Assembly: GCF_003583985.1 (NCBI RefSeq)
Contig: NZ_QXML01000004.1
Location: 62,001-126,000, forward strand
Direction: 5' to 3'
Source: Algoriphagus lacus
GTDB taxonomy: Bacteria; Bacteroidota; Bacteroidia; Cytophagales; Cyclobacteriaceae
DNA length: 64,000 nt
A program made the translations under genes and the position numbers. How positions within the stretch are numbered: position 1 is the first letter of the stretch; every line of letters starts with the position of its first letter. Positions 44,550-53,030 of the stretch are shown here, one piece after another. The notes below the pieces were generated by a model that was not told where the DNA came from, made no database searches, and worked only from the letters and a program-made list of their open reading frames with translations.

Positions 44550-44900
44550 ATGCCTGATTTTTTGTTTAACAAAAAGCTGTATTACAATCCGGTCGAGTTT
44601 GCGATGGATCGGATAGGAGGTACTTGGAAGATGCCGATTCTTTGGCGATTGAAGGATCGCGTCATGCGTTACGGAGAGTTGAAAAAGGACATCCCGCATA
44701 TCACCCATAAGATGCTTACCAGTCAATTGAGGGAATTAGAGGAAGAGGGTTTTATCCTAAGAAAAGTATATCCCGTTGTACCTCCTAAGGTAGAGTATTC
44801 AATCACGGCGCGAGGAATGAGGGCAATTCCAATTATTGAGACTATCCGAAATTATGGATTGCAATTGATGGAAGAATTTGAAATTGTCCACAAGCAATAG
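44550..44900 (+). CDS. HxlR family transcriptional regulator
   Basis: 116 aa winged-helix protein. NPVEFAMDRIGGTWKMPILW starts the HxlR domain, then YGELKKDIPHITHKMLTSQL (recognition helix), LEEEGFILRKVYPVVPPKVEY (wing) and SITARG complete the domain. At residue 13 most family members have a cysteine (CPVE) used for electrophile sensing; here it is Asn13 and the whole protein has no cysteine. It must sense its signal in another way. Divergent from the PfpI operon; the cysteine desulfurase gene starts 16 nt downstream. Confidence 0.92.
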   Translation: MPDFLFNKKLYYNPVEFAMDRIGGTWKMPILWRLKDRVMRYGELKKDIPHITHKMLTSQLRELEEEGFILRKVYPVVPPKVEYSITARGMRAIPIIETIRNYGLQLMEEFEIVHKQ

Positions 44901-44916
44901 CTGAAAATTAACTGCC

Positions 44917-46062
44917 ATGAATTATCCAATTTACCTCGATTACAATGCAACCACTCCCTGTGCACCGGAAGTGATTGAAGCTATGCTTCCGTATTTTGGG
45001 ACGCATTTCGGCAATGCTGCCAGCAAAAGCCATCCTTTCGGTTGGGTGGCAGAAAATGCCGTAGATGAGGCTAGGGAAAAAGTCGCTCAACTTATCGGTG
45101 CAAAAGCCAAGGAAATCATTTTCACTTCAGGTGCTACTGAGTCCATCAATCTGGGAATCAAAGGAATTTTTGAGGTCTATTCAGGTGAAAAACAGCATTG
45201 CATCACCTGCTTGACGGAACATAAGGCGGTTTTGGACACTTTCGCCGAATTAGAAAAACGAGGAGCCGAAGTCACCTATCTACCAGTCAATTCCAAGGGG
45301 GAAATCAGTCTTGAAGAACTCGAAGCCGCCATCTTACCCCATACCAAACTGATCTGCCTGATGTGGGCAAATAATGAGACAGGAGTAATTCATCCGATAG
45401 AGAAAATCGCCCAAATGGCCGAATCGAGCAATATTGTTTTTTTTACTGATGCGGTGCAGGCTGCTGGAAAAATCCCTGTTTCTACCAGTGGAATCCATTT
45501 GATGGCGATCTCAGCCCATAAGCTCTATGGACCAAAAGGAGTAGGTGCGCTGTATGTTAGACACAATCACCAACTTCCTAAGCCCTTGGCCCAAATCCAT
45601 GGAGGAGGTCATGAAAAAGGAATGCGAAGCGGGACACTGAATGTGCCCGGAATTGTCGGTTTTGGAAAGGCAGCTGAGCTACGATTTGTGGAAATGAAAG
45701 AGGAAGAAAAACGCCTTGGCAAGCAAAGGGATCGATTGGAAAACGGGTTGTTGGAAATCACGGATAGCAAACTGAACGGAAGTCAGGGAGCTCGACTCTC
45801 TCATGTCAGCAATATTGCATTTGGAGGTGTGGAAGGGGAGGAACTCCTCAAAAGAGTGAATCAAAAAGTAGCGGTGAGTTCGGGTTCGGCTTGTACTTCC
45901 ATTTCCCCTAAGCCTAGTCACGTACTCCAAGCAATGGGCTTAGGTTCGGATTTGGGAAGGGCTTCAATCAGGTTTAGTTTGGGTAAAAACACCACCGAAT
46001 CCGATATTGACCTGACTCTTAATTGGGTAAAGAAAGTAGTTTTGGAATTGAGAAGTAGTTAA
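44917..46062 (+). CDS. Cysteine desulfurase (NifS/IscS family)
   Basis: 381 aa PLP enzyme that takes sulfur from cysteine. YLDYNATTPCAPEVIEAMLP starts the family; the PLP lysine is in SAHKLYGPKGVGALY; the catalytic cysteine is in SSGSACTS; the THXLN-type signature appears as GTLNVPGIVGFG. It converges with mocA-xdhC. In Rhodobacter capsulatus a NifS-type enzyme delivers sulfur to XdhC for molybdenum cofactor, so this gene may serve that role. It may share a transcript with hxlR because of the 16-nt spacing; the housekeeping SUF role is an alternative. Confidence 0.92.
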   Translation: MNYPIYLDYNATTPCAPEVIEAMLPYFGTHFGNAASKSHPFGWVAENAVDEAREKVAQLIGAKAKEIIFTSGATESINLGIKGIFEVYSGEKQHCITCLTEHKAVLDTFAELEKRGAEVTYLPVNSKGEISLEELEAAILPHTKLICLMWANNETGVIHPIEKIAQMAESSNIVFFTDAVQAAGKIPVSTSGIHLMAISAHKLYGPKGVGALYVRHNHQLPKPLAQIHGGGHEKGMRSGTLNVPGIVGFGKAAELRFVEMKEEEKRLGKQRDRLENGLLEITDSKLNGSQGARLSHVSNIAFGGVEGEELLKRVNQKVAVSSGSACTSISPKPSHVLQAMGLGSDLGRASIRFSLGKNTTESDIDLTLNWVKKVVLELRSS

Positions 46063-46098
46063 GGTTTTAATTTTCCCAGCAGAGCTTGATCAAAGTTA

Positions 46099-46695
46099 TT
46101 ATTCGGGAATTTCCAAATCTTTCAATCTTTTCAAATCCTCCTCCGTATCCAAATCCACTGCTCCCTGAGGAAAGTCCAGTTCAAAAACATCATCTGCATT
46201 TCTCAGAATGACCTTTTTGGCTCCTTCAGAAACCTTCAATTCGAGCATTTCTTTAAAATAGGTTTGATCAAAAATCACCGGAACTCCCAAAGTATCCGAA
46301 TAGCTGCAAGCCACAATTCCTTTTCCGGATTTTCCCTTCAACGAAATTAATTGATCCAAAAGACCGACATCCACGAAAGGCTGATCTACTAGCATCAAAA
46401 TGACTTGATCGGGTTGCTCTTTTTCCAGTAAAAAACGAAGTCCTGCCTGCATGCTTGTGGCCATTCCTTCCTGCCAATTTTCATTAATCACATGAGGGAT
46501 TTTCTCAGAATCAAAACCCGATTTGACCAATTCAGGATTCCATCCCAGTACCACCACCAAAGTATCTGCCTTACTTTTTTGGGCTTCGTCAATGGCTTTT
46601 TGAATAAGTTTTTTTCCCTGAAATTCAATCAATTGTTTTGGTCTTCCTAAACGAGAAGATGAGCCTGCAGCTAAAAGAATTATCCCAGTCTTCAT
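46099..46695 (-). CDS. mocA: Molybdenum cofactor cytidylyltransferase (MocA-like)
   Basis: 198 aa nucleotidyltransferase. The signature LAAGSSSRLGRPKQLIEF (residues 8-25) and the LMLVDQPFVDVGLLDQLI block identify the MobA/MocA class; MocA adds CMP to molybdopterin for the xanthine dehydrogenase and aldehyde oxidase families. The start overlaps the xdhC stop by 1 nt. Together with xdhC this is the maturation set for enzymes like the iorAB product. CTP versus GTP preference is inferred from the xdhC partner. Confidence 0.88.
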   Translation of the reverse strand: MKTGIILLAAGSSSRLGRPKQLIEFQGKKLIQKAIDEAQKSKADTLVVVLGWNPELVKSGFDSEKIPHVINENWQEGMATSMQAGLRFLLEKEQPDQVILMLVDQPFVDVGLLDQLISLKGKSGKGIVACSYSDTLGVPVIFDQTYFKEMLELKVSEGAKKVILRNADDVFELDFPQGAVDLDTEEDLKRLKDLEIPE

Positions 46696-47810
46696 TAGCC
46701 TTTCTCGTGAATAGGACCTTGCTTGTCCCTCAAAAAAATGGGCTGTTTCTTATTGAGAACTGCCTTTATTTCAGCTAAAATAGAAAGGGCAATTTCTTCG
46801 GAAGTTTCTGCTCCGATTTCGATTCCTATCGGGGCATACATGTTTTCAGTATAAACCTGGATTCCTTTTGATTGGAGTCTTTGAATCAGCTTTTCGGTTT
46901 TACGCTTTGGCCCCAAAACCCCGATGTATGGAATCATGTAGGTCATTAGTTTTTCCAAGACAATGACTTCATATTCAAAATTGTGAGTCATGAGCAAGGC
47001 CACCGTATTCAGATCAGTTTCGATCTGATTAATGACTTCTTCGGCAGGACCTTGGATAATTTGTTTGGCCGAGGGGAATCGGGTTTGAGTTGCAAGATTT
47101 TTTCTTCCATCGATTAAAATCAACTCAAATCCCAAAATCTCGGCAAGTTTGGCTACAGGAATCGTATCATTTCCAGCGCCAAAAAGAAGGATTCTGACAG
47201 AAGGCTTGATTACTTCAAAGAAAACAGAGAGTTGCTGATATTCGGAAAAAGACTGAATGAGATTTTGAGGGGCATCGAATTCTGAAATTTCCTTTTCTAA
47301 AACTTGTCTGAAATCCGCATGAACCTTGGATAAACTTCCGAAATCTTGACTTCCTTTTTTTAAAAAGACAGTTCCGATCTGTTCTGATTTAGAATTTTGA
47401 ACAGAGAAAAGAGTCAACAGGAGTGAAGTCTGCCGATCGGAAAGTGCCTTTTTGATCAATTCAACTGGATTTTCAGAATTCTGAAAGTCAATCGGTTCAA
47501 TCAAAACATGGATTATACCGTTACAGCCAAGTCCCACGCCGAATTTCTGATCATCTTCATCCGTGGTGTCATAGGTAACCAACATTGATTTTTGCTGAAA
47601 AATCACCGCTTGGGCTTTTCGAAGCGCATCACCTTCCAAGCATCCTCCGCTTATTGCACCGGTCAGATTTCCCTCCTGAGTTACCAGCATTCTGGCACCG
47701 GGCCGACGGTAAGCAGAACCATCCACTTGTACCACAGTGGCCAAAGCCACGGATTGGTTCTCTGATTTACAGACCTCGTAAGCTTGGATTATCTGCTGAA
47801 GTTCTTTCAT
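46695..47810 (-). CDS. xdhC: XdhC/CoxI family molybdoenzyme maturation factor
   Basis: 371 aa. The N-terminal CoxI domain has QVDGSAYRRPGARMLVTQ and GAISGGCLEGDALRKAQ; the C-terminal Rossmann-like XdhC domain begins VRILLFGAGNDTIPVAKLA and contains LLMTHNFEYEVIVLEKLM and YIGVLGPKRKTEKL. XdhC binds molybdenum cofactor, helps sulfurate it, and inserts it into xanthine-dehydrogenase-type enzymes. It is the first gene of the pair with mocA and its start lies 14 nt after the sterol-desaturase-like stop. The likely client is IorAB. Confidence 0.92.
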   Translation of the reverse strand: MKELQQIIQAYEVCKSENQSVALATVVQVDGSAYRRPGARMLVTQEGNLTGAISGGCLEGDALRKAQAVIFQQKSMLVTYDTTDEDDQKFGVGLGCNGIIHVLIEPIDFQNSENPVELIKKALSDRQTSLLLTLFSVQNSKSEQIGTVFLKKGSQDFGSLSKVHADFRQVLEKEISEFDAPQNLIQSFSEYQQLSVFFEVIKPSVRILLFGAGNDTIPVAKLAEILGFELILIDGRKNLATQTRFPSAKQIIQGPAEEVINQIETDLNTVALLMTHNFEYEVIVLEKLMTYMIPYIGVLGPKRKTEKLIQRLQSKGIQVYTENMYAPIGIEIGAETSEEIALSILAEIKAVLNKKQPIFLRDKQGPIHEKG

Positions 47811-47824
47811 TTATTCGAACTGGA

Positions 47825-49138
47825 TTAATTAGCGAGTTGAAGCTTTTCTTTTCTGAATGAAAACCAAACCGAAAATAGCGCTGACACAACCAAGTACCCT
47901 ACGAAAAAGTACACCGAACCAGGCAAAAAGCTATTTAAACCAAACCAATCTCCTGAAGTAATTACAAAATACATGGCGTAGGACGCTTTCAACAACTCCC
48001 AAGCCCAGGCATTCGGGTTTCGATCCATCAGTTCGGTGTAGGCAAACACGGTGAGAAACACAAACCCTCCATAATAGAAAATCCCTGGAGCTCCGATAGC
48101 AGCAAGATTTCCGAATAAGTAGCTGAGCAAAAGCAGGAGGACAATCAGCTGTCCAAAACTCCAAACCAGCATTCCTTTCGTGAGAAATGGGTTGTATTTG
48201 TCGAAGTGGTACACATCCTGAATTTTATTGACTGGATATTTTTTGGCCACATCGGCAGGTCTCCAACCAAGTGGCATAAACCATATTTTGAGCTTATCCA
48301 TCCAGTTTTGGGCTCTCCAGGCATCTTTGATCAATAGCCAAAGGTGCATAAAATTGATCTTGATCGGATTCCAGGTTTGTACTGGTCTAGTCACGCCATA
48401 GACGGGAGGAATTTCGTCCTTTTCCTCCTGATAGGTGCCAAACCATTTGTCCCAAAAAATGAAAATCTGCCCGTAATTCTTATCCAGGTATTCAGGATTG
48501 ATGGCATGGTGGACACGATGATGGGAGGGAGTGACAATGATTTTTTCCAAAAAACCCATTCTTCCAATGTGACGGGTATGATACCAAAACTGGGCGAAAA
48601 GGTGAAGAGGAGCAACAATGGCGATTACTTGAGGAGGCACCCCCAAAATAGCTGCAGGAATAAGAAATACAGCGAAAATCTTAACGATGGAGGAAATGCT
48701 CTGACGAAGAGCACATGCCAGGTTGAACTCTTCGCTGCTGTGGTGAATGATGTGGTTGTTCCAAAAAACATTGTACTCATGTGCAATGCGATGGGTCCAA
48801 TATCCTGCAAAATCCAAAGCGAAAAAGGCAATCACATACACCAGCCAAGTCGCTTCAATTTGGAAAAAGGAGAATTTTTCAAACAACCAACCATAAGAAA
48901 TCACGGCAATACTGAGCCCCAAAACGTCTTTGGTGACATTTGTGATTCCCGAACTCAAACTGGATATCATATCATTGACAGGGACTGTGTCATTGCCCTT
49001 CCAAATGCCCCAGAATTTTTCAAATAATACCAGCACAAAAAACGCCGGCATTGCAATCAATAAAATCTGTCCGTAAGCTTCCATCGGGTTTATCGTTCTG
49101 GATCTAAACTTATTGATTAACTCGCTTCCGTTCAACAT
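47825..49138 (-). CDS. Sterol desaturase / fatty acid hydroxylase family protein
   Basis: 437 aa integral membrane protein with a di-iron histidine cluster: HRIAHEYNVFWNNHIIHHSS, WYHTRHIGRMGF and SHHRVHHA, the H-x3-H, H-x2-HH and H-x2-HH series of the family. Membrane helices occur at about residues 20-42, 70-90, 100-125 and in the C-terminal 330-430 segment, which is an additional set beyond the hydroxylase core. It starts at ATG 49138; an internal ATG (MEAYGQ, 49084) is also a plausible start. Substrate lipid unknown. Confidence 0.88.
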   Translation of the reverse strand: MLNGSELINKFRSRTINPMEAYGQILLIAMPAFFVLVLFEKFWGIWKGNDTVPVNDMISSLSSGITNVTKDVLGLSIAVISYGWLFEKFSFFQIEATWLVYVIAFFALDFAGYWTHRIAHEYNVFWNNHIIHHSSEEFNLACALRQSISSIVKIFAVFLIPAAILGVPPQVIAIVAPLHLFAQFWYHTRHIGRMGFLEKIIVTPSHHRVHHAINPEYLDKNYGQIFIFWDKWFGTYQEEKDEIPPVYGVTRPVQTWNPIKINFMHLWLLIKDAWRAQNWMDKLKIWFMPLGWRPADVAKKYPVNKIQDVYHFDKYNPFLTKGMLVWSFGQLIVLLLLLSYLFGNLAAIGAPGIFYYGGFVFLTVFAYTELMDRNPNAWAWELLKASYAMYFVITSGDWFGLNSFLPGSVYFFVGYLVVSALFSVWFSFRKEKLQLAN

Positions 49139-49229
49139 TTCTTTGGGCTGTCCTGGATTTTTTGATGAAAATCACATGTAGATGTTTGAGTGGAAAAGTG
49201 AGGCTGTTTGAATCTTATTACTTTTAAGC

Positions 49230-49703
49230 ATGGAAATTCCATCGCTTGCCGAACTCAAAAAAGACCTGAGCTACTTATCCGAAAAAGAACTGATCACGCT
49301 GATCACGGATTTGGCCAAATTCAGTCGGGAAAACAAAGCCTTTCTCTACTTCAAACTCAACGAGCGGGATCAACCCGGCCTTTTTGTGGATTCGGTCAAA
49401 GAAGAATTGGAGGAAGCTTTTCAGACAGCCAATACCAAAAATTATCACCTCGGAAAAAAAGCAGCTCAGGCTATTCGCCGAAAACTTAACAAGGCGCTTA
49501 AACTGAGCAAGAATAAAGCAGATCAAACTGAATTGATTTTATTTTTCTGCGAAGAACTCAAAAAATACGGCTACCTGAAATTCAAACATCCAGTGATCAA
49601 CAACCTCTTTCAGGTGCAACTTGGAAAAGCAAAAAAGCTGATTTCGGGACTTCATGAAGATTTACAGAGCGACTTTTCATATCGAATCGAAGAACTTGAA
49701 TAA
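49230..49703 (+). CDS. Helical hypothetical protein (157 aa)
   Basis: I cannot name the family with certainty; it looks like small, fully helical Bacteroidota proteins of unknown function. Seen features: LSEKELITLITDLAKFSREN, ENKAFLYFKLNERDQPG, KKAAQAIRRKLNKALKLSKN and ILFFCEELKKYGYLKFKH. It is rich in Lys and Glu, has no signal peptide and no catalytic motif. It begins 9 nt before nagB in the same direction, so it is probably the first gene of the nag operon, but its role there is unknown. Confidence 0.6.
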   Translation: MEIPSLAELKKDLSYLSEKELITLITDLAKFSRENKAFLYFKLNERDQPGLFVDSVKEELEEAFQTANTKNYHLGKKAAQAIRRKLNKALKLSKNKADQTELILFFCEELKKYGYLKFKHPVINNLFQVQLGKAKKLISGLHEDLQSDFSYRIEELE

Positions 49704-49712
49704 ACCCCACCT

Positions 49713-50453
49713 ATGACTATTTCTATTTCTCAAAATCCTGTGGAATTGGGTCAAACTGCCGGAAAAATCGGAGCTGAACTAATCCGGAAATCGATCCAAA
49801 ATCAGGGTTTTGCTAACCTTATTCTTGCCACAGGAACGAGTCAGTTTGAAACGCTAAAACAGCTTTTGGCCGAAAAAGACATCGATTGGAGCAAGGTGAC
49901 GGTGTTTCATTTGGATGAATACCTTGGACTTCCAATTACCCATCCGGCGAGTTTTCGGAAATATCTACTGGAAAGGTTTTTCGTTCATGTTCCGCAATTG
50001 AAAGCCTATCACTTAATTGATGGAGAAAATGATCCCGGAAAAGAATGTGAGAGACTGTCGGCTTTAATTCAAAATCACCCGATAGATGTCGCTTTCGTTG
50101 GAATTGGAGAAAATGGACACCTGGCCTTCAATGACCCACCTGCTGATTTTGAAACGGAGAATCCTTACTTGGTTGTCAATTTGGACCACGCCTGCAGGAT
50201 GCAGCAGTTGGGAGAAGGTTGGTTTCCAAACTTGGAAGCGGTACCCACTCAGGCCATCAGCATGTCTATCAGACAGATTATGAAGTCAAAAGCTATCATT
50301 TGTTCAGTTCCAGAGCTGAGGAAAGCCCAAGCCGTAAAAGAATGCTTGGAGGGAGAAATCACCAATCTTCATCCGGCTTCGATTCTGCAAAGTCATCCCG
50401 AATGCCGGATTTTTTTGGACAAACCCGCTTCATCCTTGCTTTCCAACCATTGA
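49713..50453 (+). CDS. nagB: Glucosamine-6-phosphate deaminase
   Basis: Turns glucosamine-6-phosphate into fructose-6-phosphate and ammonia. 246 aa. FHLDEYLGL holds D68 of the base/proton relay, and [16 protein letters not shown] (about 128-143) with H136 is the second signature. It is slightly shorter than E. coli NagB (266 aa), like the Bacillus/Bacteroidota short form, so allosteric control by GlcNAc-6-P is doubtful. Followed by a transporter and nagA. Confidence 0.93.
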   Translation: MTISISQNPVELGQTAGKIGAELIRKSIQNQGFANLILATGTSQFETLKQLLAEKDIDWSKVTVFHLDEYLGLPITHPASFRKYLLERFFVHVPQLKAYHLIDGENDPGKECERLSALIQNHPIDVAFVGIGENGHLAFNDPPADFETENPYLVVNLDHACRMQQLGEGWFPNLEAVPTQAISMSIRQIMKSKAIICSVPELRKAQAVKECLEGEITNLHPASILQSHPECRIFLDKPASSLLSNH

Positions 50454-50493
50454 TCGGAAATTTTTTGGATGGGTGACATAAAATTTGGTATTT

Positions 50494-50531
50494 AAGGCAA
50501 GGGGAAATCAAATCCGATTTCCTTTTGCCTT
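50494..50531 (+). other. Strong hairpin between nagB and the transporter gene
   Basis: Arms 50494-50509 and 50516-50531 pair over 16 bp (two G-U pairs) with a 6-nt loop. No T run follows, so it is not a normal terminator. It ends 17 nt before the nagP start codon and could stabilise the nagB mRNA 3' end or control transporter translation. Confidence 0.6.
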
Positions 50532-50548
50532 AAACCCAAAACCAGCCT

Positions 50549-51874
50549 ATGTCAAAAACCACCGCTGCGGTTCGTGCCGATCAGCTGAGCCAACGGGACA
50601 CTTGGATTTCGATCGGAATCATCGGGATGCTGTTTTTTATTTTTGGATTTGTTTCCTGGGTCAATGCGATCCTGATTCCCTATTTCAAAATCGCCTTTAC
50701 CCTTAGCAACTTCGATTCATACCTCGTTGCTTTCGCTTTTTACATTTCCTATCTAGTCATGTCTGTGCCTTCATCTTACCTGCTTAAAGCAGTGGGATTT
50801 AAGAAAGGGATGATGGTTGGATTCTTTGCTATGGCGGTTGGAGCCTTCATTTTTGTTCCTGCAGCGATGAGCCGAACCTATGAGATTTTCCTATTGGGGT
50901 TGTTCACATTGGGAACAGGTTTGGCGGTACTTCAAACTGCAGCAAATCCGTATGTGACTGTATTAGGTCCGAAAGAAAATGCCGCCCAACGCATCAGCGT
51001 GATGGGGATTTTCAATAAAGGCGCAGGGATTTTGGCGCCGATCTTGTTTGCTGCGGTCATTCTAAGAGTAGGGGATAATGAGCTTTTTCAGCAGTTGGAC
51101 ACCATGACCCCCGAGGCGAAAGACGCTGCCTTGGATGAATTGATCCGGCGAGTCATTTTGCCTTATTCCGTAGTCGGAACCGTGCTTTTGGCATTGGGGA
51201 TATTTGTACGGTTTTCTCCACTTCCGGAAATTGACACCGAGCATGAGACGGCTGAAGTTGCAGAAGCTAATTCAGGCAAAACCTCCATTTTCCAGTTTCC
51301 TCACCTGATTTTGGGAGCTGTGGCAATTTTCCTGCATGTAGGTACTCAGGTCATCGCTATCGATACGGTCATTCCATACGCCAACTCCTTTGGGATTGGA
51401 TTGATGGAGGCCAAAGTTTTTCCGTCCTACACACTGGCTTTTACGATTTTGGGATATCTGATCGGAATTTCTCTGATTCCCAAGGTGATTTCTCAGGTAA
51501 ATGTGCTTCGGATTTGTACGCTTTTGGGTACGGTATTCACACTGCTGATCATTTTTACTTCCGGTCAAGTAACAATTTTGGGGATCACAACAGATGTTTC
51601 CATTTGGTTTGTGGTATTGTTAGGGTTGGCCAATTCTTTGGTTTGGGCAGGGATTTGGCCTTTGGCTTTGGACGGATTGGGTCGATTCACCAAACTCGGC
51701 GCTTCCATCATGATCATGGGGCTTTGCGGAAATGCGATCATGCCGCTTGCTTATGGGGCCGTGGCTGACGCGATCAACGTGCAGCAGGCCTATTGGGTGC
51801 TTTTCCCTTGCTATCTGTATTTGGTGTTTTATGCGGTACATGGACATAAAATCAGAAGATGGAAACTCGCCTGA
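50549..51874 (+). CDS. nagP: FucP-type sugar MFS transporter (probable N-acetylglucosamine permease NagP)
   Basis: 441 aa with 12 predicted membrane helices. FFIFGFVSWVNAILIPYFKI near the N-terminus and the later QTAANPYVTVLGP and FNKGAGILAPILFAAVILR are typical of the FucP/glucose-galactose transporter family. Position inside a nagB-nagA cluster makes N-acetylglucosamine/proton symport the most likely activity; the family also transports fucose, glucose and galactose. It overlaps the nagA gene by 16 nt, so the two are coupled. Confidence 0.85.
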   Translation: MSKTTAAVRADQLSQRDTWISIGIIGMLFFIFGFVSWVNAILIPYFKIAFTLSNFDSYLVAFAFYISYLVMSVPSSYLLKAVGFKKGMMVGFFAMAVGAFIFVPAAMSRTYEIFLLGLFTLGTGLAVLQTAANPYVTVLGPKENAAQRISVMGIFNKGAGILAPILFAAVILRVGDNELFQQLDTMTPEAKDAALDELIRRVILPYSVVGTVLLALGIFVRFSPLPEIDTEHETAEVAEANSGKTSIFQFPHLILGAVAIFLHVGTQVIAIDTVIPYANSFGIGLMEAKVFPSYTLAFTILGYLIGISLIPKVISQVNVLRICTLLGTVFTLLIIFTSGQVTILGITTDVSIWFVVLLGLANSLVWAGIWPLALDGLGRFTKLGASIMIMGLCGNAIMPLAYGAVADAINVQQAYWVLFPCYLYLVFYAVHGHKIRRWKLA

Positions 51875-53007
51875 TCGGAAAGTCTTTTTTGGACGGAAAG
51901 CCGCTGGAAGTCTGCGTTTCCGAAGGAAAGATCAAGTCTGTTTTATCTGTTGATACCTGTCCGGAAAATGTTTGGATAGGAACTGGTTTTACGGATATTC
52001 AGGTCAATGGCTATTCTGGTCTGGACTACAATTCGATTCAAAGTGATATTTTGGCTTTGGGTCAAATTTCCAGAAAATTGCTTTCATGCGGCGTTACGAG
52101 CCATTTTCCGACGATCATCACCAATTCTCCGGAGAAGATTTCAGCTTTAATTCATCAGGTGGTTCAGCTTCGCAAAATGGATTCATTGGCTCATTCCTGC
52201 ATCACAGGAATCCATATCGAGGGGCCTTTTATTTCACCGGTGGACGGACCACGAGGAGCTCATTTCAGAGAGTTTGTCCAGGCACCGGATTGGAATTTAT
52301 TTCAAAAATGGATCAATGAAAGCGAAGGCCTAATCCGGATGATCACCCTTTCTCCGGAATGGGAGGGAAGTACTTCCTTTATCGAAAAATGCGTGGAATC
52401 CGGGATTTTAGTTTCCATCGGTCATACCAATGCAAATCATGAGCAAATCATGGAAGCTGTTAAAGCAGGAGCAAGGCTTTCCACCCATTTGGGAAATGGA
52501 ATGCACAGTCTCATAGCTCGCCATCCCAATTACCTCTGGTCTCAACTGGCAGCCGAAAACCTTTCTGCCACCATAATTGCGGATGGATTTCATCTTCCGG
52601 CTGAAGTGATTCAGGTGTTTAAGAAAGTGAAAGCTGAAAAACTGATGCTAGTCAGCGACTCCGTGGCTTTGGCTGGAATGCCGCCTGGAGAATACGAAGC
52701 TGCTGTTGGTGGAAAAGTGACCTTGGCGTCAAATGGAAAGCTTCACTTGTTAGGAAATCCCAACACACTTGCAGGATCGGCGATGAATATCCTCCAAGGC
52801 ATCAATTTTCTTCTTAAAAACAATCTCGTAGATCTTCCTGAAGCCTGGCAAATGGCATCTATTCGGCCTCATAGGCTATTTGAACCCGCTTTTGAACCTT
52901 TCACAATCGGTCAAAAGGCCGACCTTATTTTAGCTGAACAGCTACCTGACCACAGTTTAAAAATCATCAAGGTCTTTAAAAACGAAGTAGAAATACCTCT
53001 TGGTTAA
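51859..53007 (+). CDS. nagA: N-acetylglucosamine-6-phosphate deacetylase
   Basis: 382 aa amidohydrolase. FTDIQVNGYSGLDYN opens the metal-binding barrel; GIHIEGPFISPVDGPRGAH carries the metal glutamate, with further ligands in IGHTNANHEQIM and THLGNGMHSL; DGFHLP, and the catalytic aspartate in LMLVSDSVALAGMPPGEY complete the set. The C-terminal strand RPHRLFEP then IGQKADLILAEQ is typical. Deacetylates GlcNAc-6-P for NagB. Begins within the end of nagP. Confidence 0.93.
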   Translation: METRLIGKSFLDGKPLEVCVSEGKIKSVLSVDTCPENVWIGTGFTDIQVNGYSGLDYNSIQSDILALGQISRKLLSCGVTSHFPTIITNSPEKISALIHQVVQLRKMDSLAHSCITGIHIEGPFISPVDGPRGAHFREFVQAPDWNLFQKWINESEGLIRMITLSPEWEGSTSFIEKCVESGILVSIGHTNANHEQIMEAVKAGARLSTHLGNGMHSLIARHPNYLWSQLAAENLSATIIADGFHLPAEVIQVFKKVKAEKLMLVSDSVALAGMPPGEYEAAVGGKVTLASNGKLHLLGNPNTLAGSAMNILQGINFLLKNNLVDLPEAWQMASIRPHRLFEPAFEPFTIGQKADLILAEQLPDHSLKIIKVFKNEVEIPLG

Positions 53008-53030
53008 CCCAAAATCAAAACCACAGCATT

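Noticed and set aside
48344..49027. Plus-strand frame of 227 codons opposite the sterol-desaturase-like gene
   Set aside because: The opposite strand has intact histidine-box motifs and membrane helices, so this frame is chance.
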